This document shows, piece by piece, positions 22,753-25,000 of a stretch of DNA of 25,000 bases. The first letter of the stretch is position 1. Every line of letters starts with the position of its first letter. Position numbers and translations under genes: made by a program. This DNA comes from Botryococcus braunii (lineage: Eukaryota; Chlorophyta; Trebouxiophyceae), in assembly GCA_002005505.1 (NCBI GenBank), contig KV908565.1, positions 122,501-147,500 on the forward strand. The letters are read 5' to 3'. Below the pieces are notes generated by a model. It made no database searches, was not told the origin of the DNA, and saw only the letters and a list, made by a program, of their open reading frames with translations.

Positions 22753-23193
22753 GAGAGAGGGGGGGACAGGGGGAGAGAGACTGTGTGGGGGGGGGGGGGA
22801 GCTCGACTTGAATCGGGGGTTGCAAATGTGTCCGATTTGTTCTAACCTATTGATGCTCACCAGAAAGAGCTAGAAAATAACAGCAATGAACACAAACACT
22901 GAACACCAAAGTCACCGTTCCCATCAATGTTGCGCTTCGCCTCAGGCCATTGCCCACGGCCCAACTGCCATGGTACGCTTACATTGCTTGGTAACTTCCA
23001 CTGCACTACATCTGAAATCCCTTGTCATCAACAGACTGCATTACAACTGAGTAACAAGCTCTCTTTTGCCGGTTCCCCTTTTACAGTCACATGCATTTGC
23101 AATGTAGGCTTAATAACATAATGCCGCATCTACCATTGACAGGCAAGAATCCAGCAGGACAAAGGGCGTTACAGAAGGCACAGGACACCTCAC
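22339..23193 (-). other. Intron of the SnoaL-like gene (phase 1, 855 bp)
   Basis: The donor is CTGG|GTGAGG, read on the minus strand, and the acceptor is GGTGCAG. It contains the microsatellite at 22402-22800. On the coding strand that array reads TC then CA. Confidence 0.7.
22402..22800. repeat. Compound microsatellite (TG)n-(CG)n-(TG)n-(AG)n-G
   Basis: TG units from about 22455 are interrupted by CGCG tracts at 22498-22510 and 22581-22604. AG units (22703-22742) and G runs follow, up to 22799. Alternating purine-pyrimidine sequence is continuous for about 250 bases. Confidence 0.97.
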
Positions 23194-23308
23194 CCAGATT
23201 GTTGGTGTTGCCAACACGCCTGTCCATGATGTAACCACCCGTGAAGGACGTCACTTTCCCCTCCTCATTGAACACGTATGATAGGCACTCTGGAGCACTC
23301 AGGACCAC
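23194..23308 (-). CDS. Minus-strand SnoaL-like gene, third identified exon
   Basis: This exon codes for 38 residues plus one base, starting VVLSAPECLSYVFNEEGKV and ending with GYIMDRRVGNTNNL. The NEEGKV...GGYxMDRRxGNT pattern is typical of a SnoaL-like/NTF2-like family of algae and plants. The acceptor is GGCCTTCAG|GTGGTC and the donor CTGG|GTGAGG. Read with the previous exon, the join is ATNK-VVLSAPECLSY. Confidence 0.82.
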
Positions 23309-23761
23309 CTGAAGGCCCTCAACCGTCGATCAGAAAACAGCCTTTGCAATGTGCTCAGGTGCTTGGAAAAGGATACAGATTTTCCACAAATTCCTTTTTT
23401 TCGTGCAAGAGGATTCCTTCCAGCCATTTCTGAGGAAGTGTGACTGCAGTTTGGTATTGCTCATGATTCCGGGAGACCGGGGAGGGGGGGGGGGCTGCGG
23501 GGGCAAAGGCTTAACCCGACCAGAGAGTGAGAAAGGTGTACCAATATCCTCCACCAAAACAAACTCCCAACTCCAAGTAACTCAGACTCCTCCACCAGCA
23601 CCAATGTTCTTTGACCTGTCTTGTGTATGGCCTGCTTTTGCTCAGCCATCTCAACCACCACAGAGGCAGCAGAAGGTACAACCCTGCCATCCAAGCCATA
23701 CAAAGCAATTTCCACAAAGGATGGAAGCGCAAAGTTGCCCGAGCCCAAAGTTTGGAGCGAC
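23309..23761 (-). other. Intron of the SnoaL-like gene (phase 0, 453 bp)
   Basis: The donor AAG|GTCGCT is weak. I chose it because it restores the expected protein sequence in frame; the frame also stays open for about 37 codons beyond it without family resemblance. The acceptor is at 23310-23309. Confidence 0.6.
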
Positions 23762-23944
23762 CTTGTTCGTGGCCTTGAAAACGCGGATCCCAAACTTTAG
23801 GTCGCCTGTGTGTGTGCAGGAGGTGCGGGTCGTGAACCAAACCCTGTTGGGTTCGTATTTGTCAACCCGCCAATCGTAGGGGTGTGCATCCAGGTCCGGG
23901 AAGGCTACTTTCAGCTGGAAGGAGCCCACCGCCTTCAAGTATTC
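23762..23944 (-). CDS. Minus-strand SnoaL-like gene, second identified exon
   Basis: This exon codes for exactly 61 residues in phase 0, beginning EYLKAVGSFQLKVAFPDL. It continues through YDWRVDKYEPNRVWFTTRT and THTGDLKFG, and ends ATNK. The run of FPDL, RVD-x2-EPNRVWF and THTG is the strongest family evidence in this gene; the cone-shaped NTF2-like fold usually forms a small-molecule pocket. The acceptor TTCTCTCCTTTGCAG is excellent. The protein is probably plastid-targeted, as many relatives are, but the targeting exon is not identified. The reaction, if any, is unknown. Confidence 0.85.
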
Positions 23945-24275
23945 CTGCAAAGGAGAGAACATAATTCATATCCAACATGTTCTGTGCTTGAAAATCTGAA
24001 CCCATGCACGTCAGACCCATAATCCCTTATCGCCTTCAATCTTCTCCAACAGAAGATTCCCCAAAACTTTCATTCAGAAGCTGAGGCATGTGATCCGCTT
24101 GTGTAAATGACGCAACGGACCCGAAACCACGTCACGACATGCCTGATTTCCGAAAATAAAGGTGGTGTGGCTGTACTTTCAGAGGAGTGCCTCGTTGAAG
24201 TAGAGCGTTGCAGGGCACTCTGAGCACAGGAATGCACGAGTCCAATAGTACATCATGATGATTGGGCCATTGTAC
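23945..24275 (-). other. Intron of the SnoaL-like gene (phase 0, 331 bp)
   Basis: Donor AAAAG|GTACAA and acceptor CTCTCCTTTGCAG, both read on the minus strand. The join gives FPIVSLNKK-EYLKAVGSF. Confidence 0.8.
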
Positions 24276-24452
24276 CTTTTTGTTCAGGGAGACGATGGGA
24301 AACTCGAATCTAAAATTGTCTGCCAGGACATCCGGATTCCGAAGGCCTCCCTCCTCATCAAAGAAAACTTTCTGAGCCAATTGTATGAGCCTTTCAGGCG
24401 GGATAGGGAACACGTCTGGGGTCTCTGGGAGGACAGCTGGGGGCATAGAGAC
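24276..24452 (-). CDS. Minus-strand SnoaL-like gene, first identified exon (5' end of gene missing)
   Basis: This exon codes for exactly 59 residues in phase 0, including VFPIPPERLIQLAQKVFF and NPDVLADNFRFEFPIVSL, which is the usual start of the SnoaL-like domain in this family. It follows the acceptor TTGTTAATTGCAG, and a stop (TAA) lies just upstream in frame, so another exon is expected. The ATG at 24446 within this exon could be the true start, giving a 188-aa protein without a targeting sequence, but its context is poor (T at -3). With the three downstream exons the gene gives 190 residues. Confidence 0.82.
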
Positions 24453-25000
24453 CTGCAATTAACAAGGTATGCAGGACGTCATGTGAGGGCACATAACAGA
24501 AAGAAACCTCCGAAGAAAAGATAGAAACACAGGGACAAAGAAGAGGCTGTGAATGAGCCTAGCCGGCCAGAAGAAGTTGCAGATAGGCTCGTTTTGCAGG
24601 TCAGAACAAAGTTTTTCTTGTGGATGCCCCTGGATTTCATGTGCTGCAGCAGCAGACTCCAGGGCAAATGTACAAAGGAAGGACTTGGCCTAATCGCGAG
24701 TAACTGTGGAGCTAGCTCCGTTTGGAAGTTATGACCACATCAAACACAGATCCCTAGCTGATCAAGTAAGCATCATCAGTGATTGTGTCCGTCGTTGCCC
24801 TGCCTGCTTCCTATTTCCATTGCCGGCAAGCGGGACGAAACTCAAAAACCCCTCATCACTGGGAATCTTTAAGAGGGAGCAAGTCTGTCTGGAACGCAGT
24901 AGTCTCTCGACATCATGACGTTTCGCTGCATCAAATTTCACGATAACACGACCAATTCTGAATATCCGACACGATGCCGTTCAATACATACAGCGCAAGT
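24453..25000 (-). other. Region upstream of the first identified SnoaL exon
   Basis: A minus-strand frame from an ATG near 24637 codes for MKSRGIHKKNFVLTCKTSLS and a further Ser/Thr-rich stretch. It looks like a plastid transit peptide, but its only phase-0 GT (TTT|GTTCTG) is a poor donor. I did not find a join that I trust, and the first exon may lie beyond the window. Confidence 0.3.

Noticed and set aside
24479..24667. 62-codon minus-strand frame as the transit-peptide exon of the SnoaL-like gene
   Set aside because: The composition is suitable, but no acceptable phase-0 donor joins it to the exon at 24452; kept only as a possibility.

Overview
This window is eukaryotic nuclear DNA, most likely from a green alga or streptophyte alga (a Chara-like genome would fit, but the species cannot be fixed from sequence alone). 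The reasons are spliceosomal introns with good GT/AG junctions, secreted proteins with extensin-like Ser-Pro-Pro-Pro linkers, a gene of a SnoaL/NTF2-like family that I associate with photosynthetic eukaryotes, and long TC/TG/CA microsatellites in introns and spacers. There is no sign of bacterial operons, CRISPR arrays or phage.

Three related plus-strand genes fill the first 18 kb. Each has a short exon coding for a signal peptide, a phase-1 intron, and one long exon coding for 8-cysteine modules joined by Pro-rich linkers. Gene 1 (1912-2020 + 3904-4613, 272 aa) has two modules separated by a 12-fold array of SPPPPPR. Gene 2 (7897-7996 + 10314-11506, 430 aa) has seven modules. Gene 3 (15132-15237 + 16367-17655, 464 aa) has eight. 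The module ends in GCPCCxxC, and its cysteine spacing resembles the N-terminal IGFBP (insulin-like growth factor binding protein) motif GCGCCxxC. The proteins are best described as secreted, probably cell-wall-associated chimeric hydroxyproline-rich proteins of unknown function. This family is the main candidate for something new here.

Genes 2 and 3 lie in two tandem copies of one segment (about 6393-13793 and 13912-19452) that share 5' flank, intron, 3' flank and a terminal compound microsatellite. The copies differ by intronic insertions and by two fold-back palindromes (12274-12327 and 12736-12850) found only in the first copy. A small dispersed repeat recurs near the microsatellites.

The right end carries part of a fourth gene on the minus strand: four exons (24452-24276, 23944-23762, 23308-23194, 22338-22241) that join in frame into 190 residues of a SnoaL-like/NTF2-like protein. 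Its first exon was not found. The segment 19453-22240 holds no gene I can support.

All exon joins were made by hand from reading frame, splice-site consensus and paralogue comparison; no alignment or database search was run.
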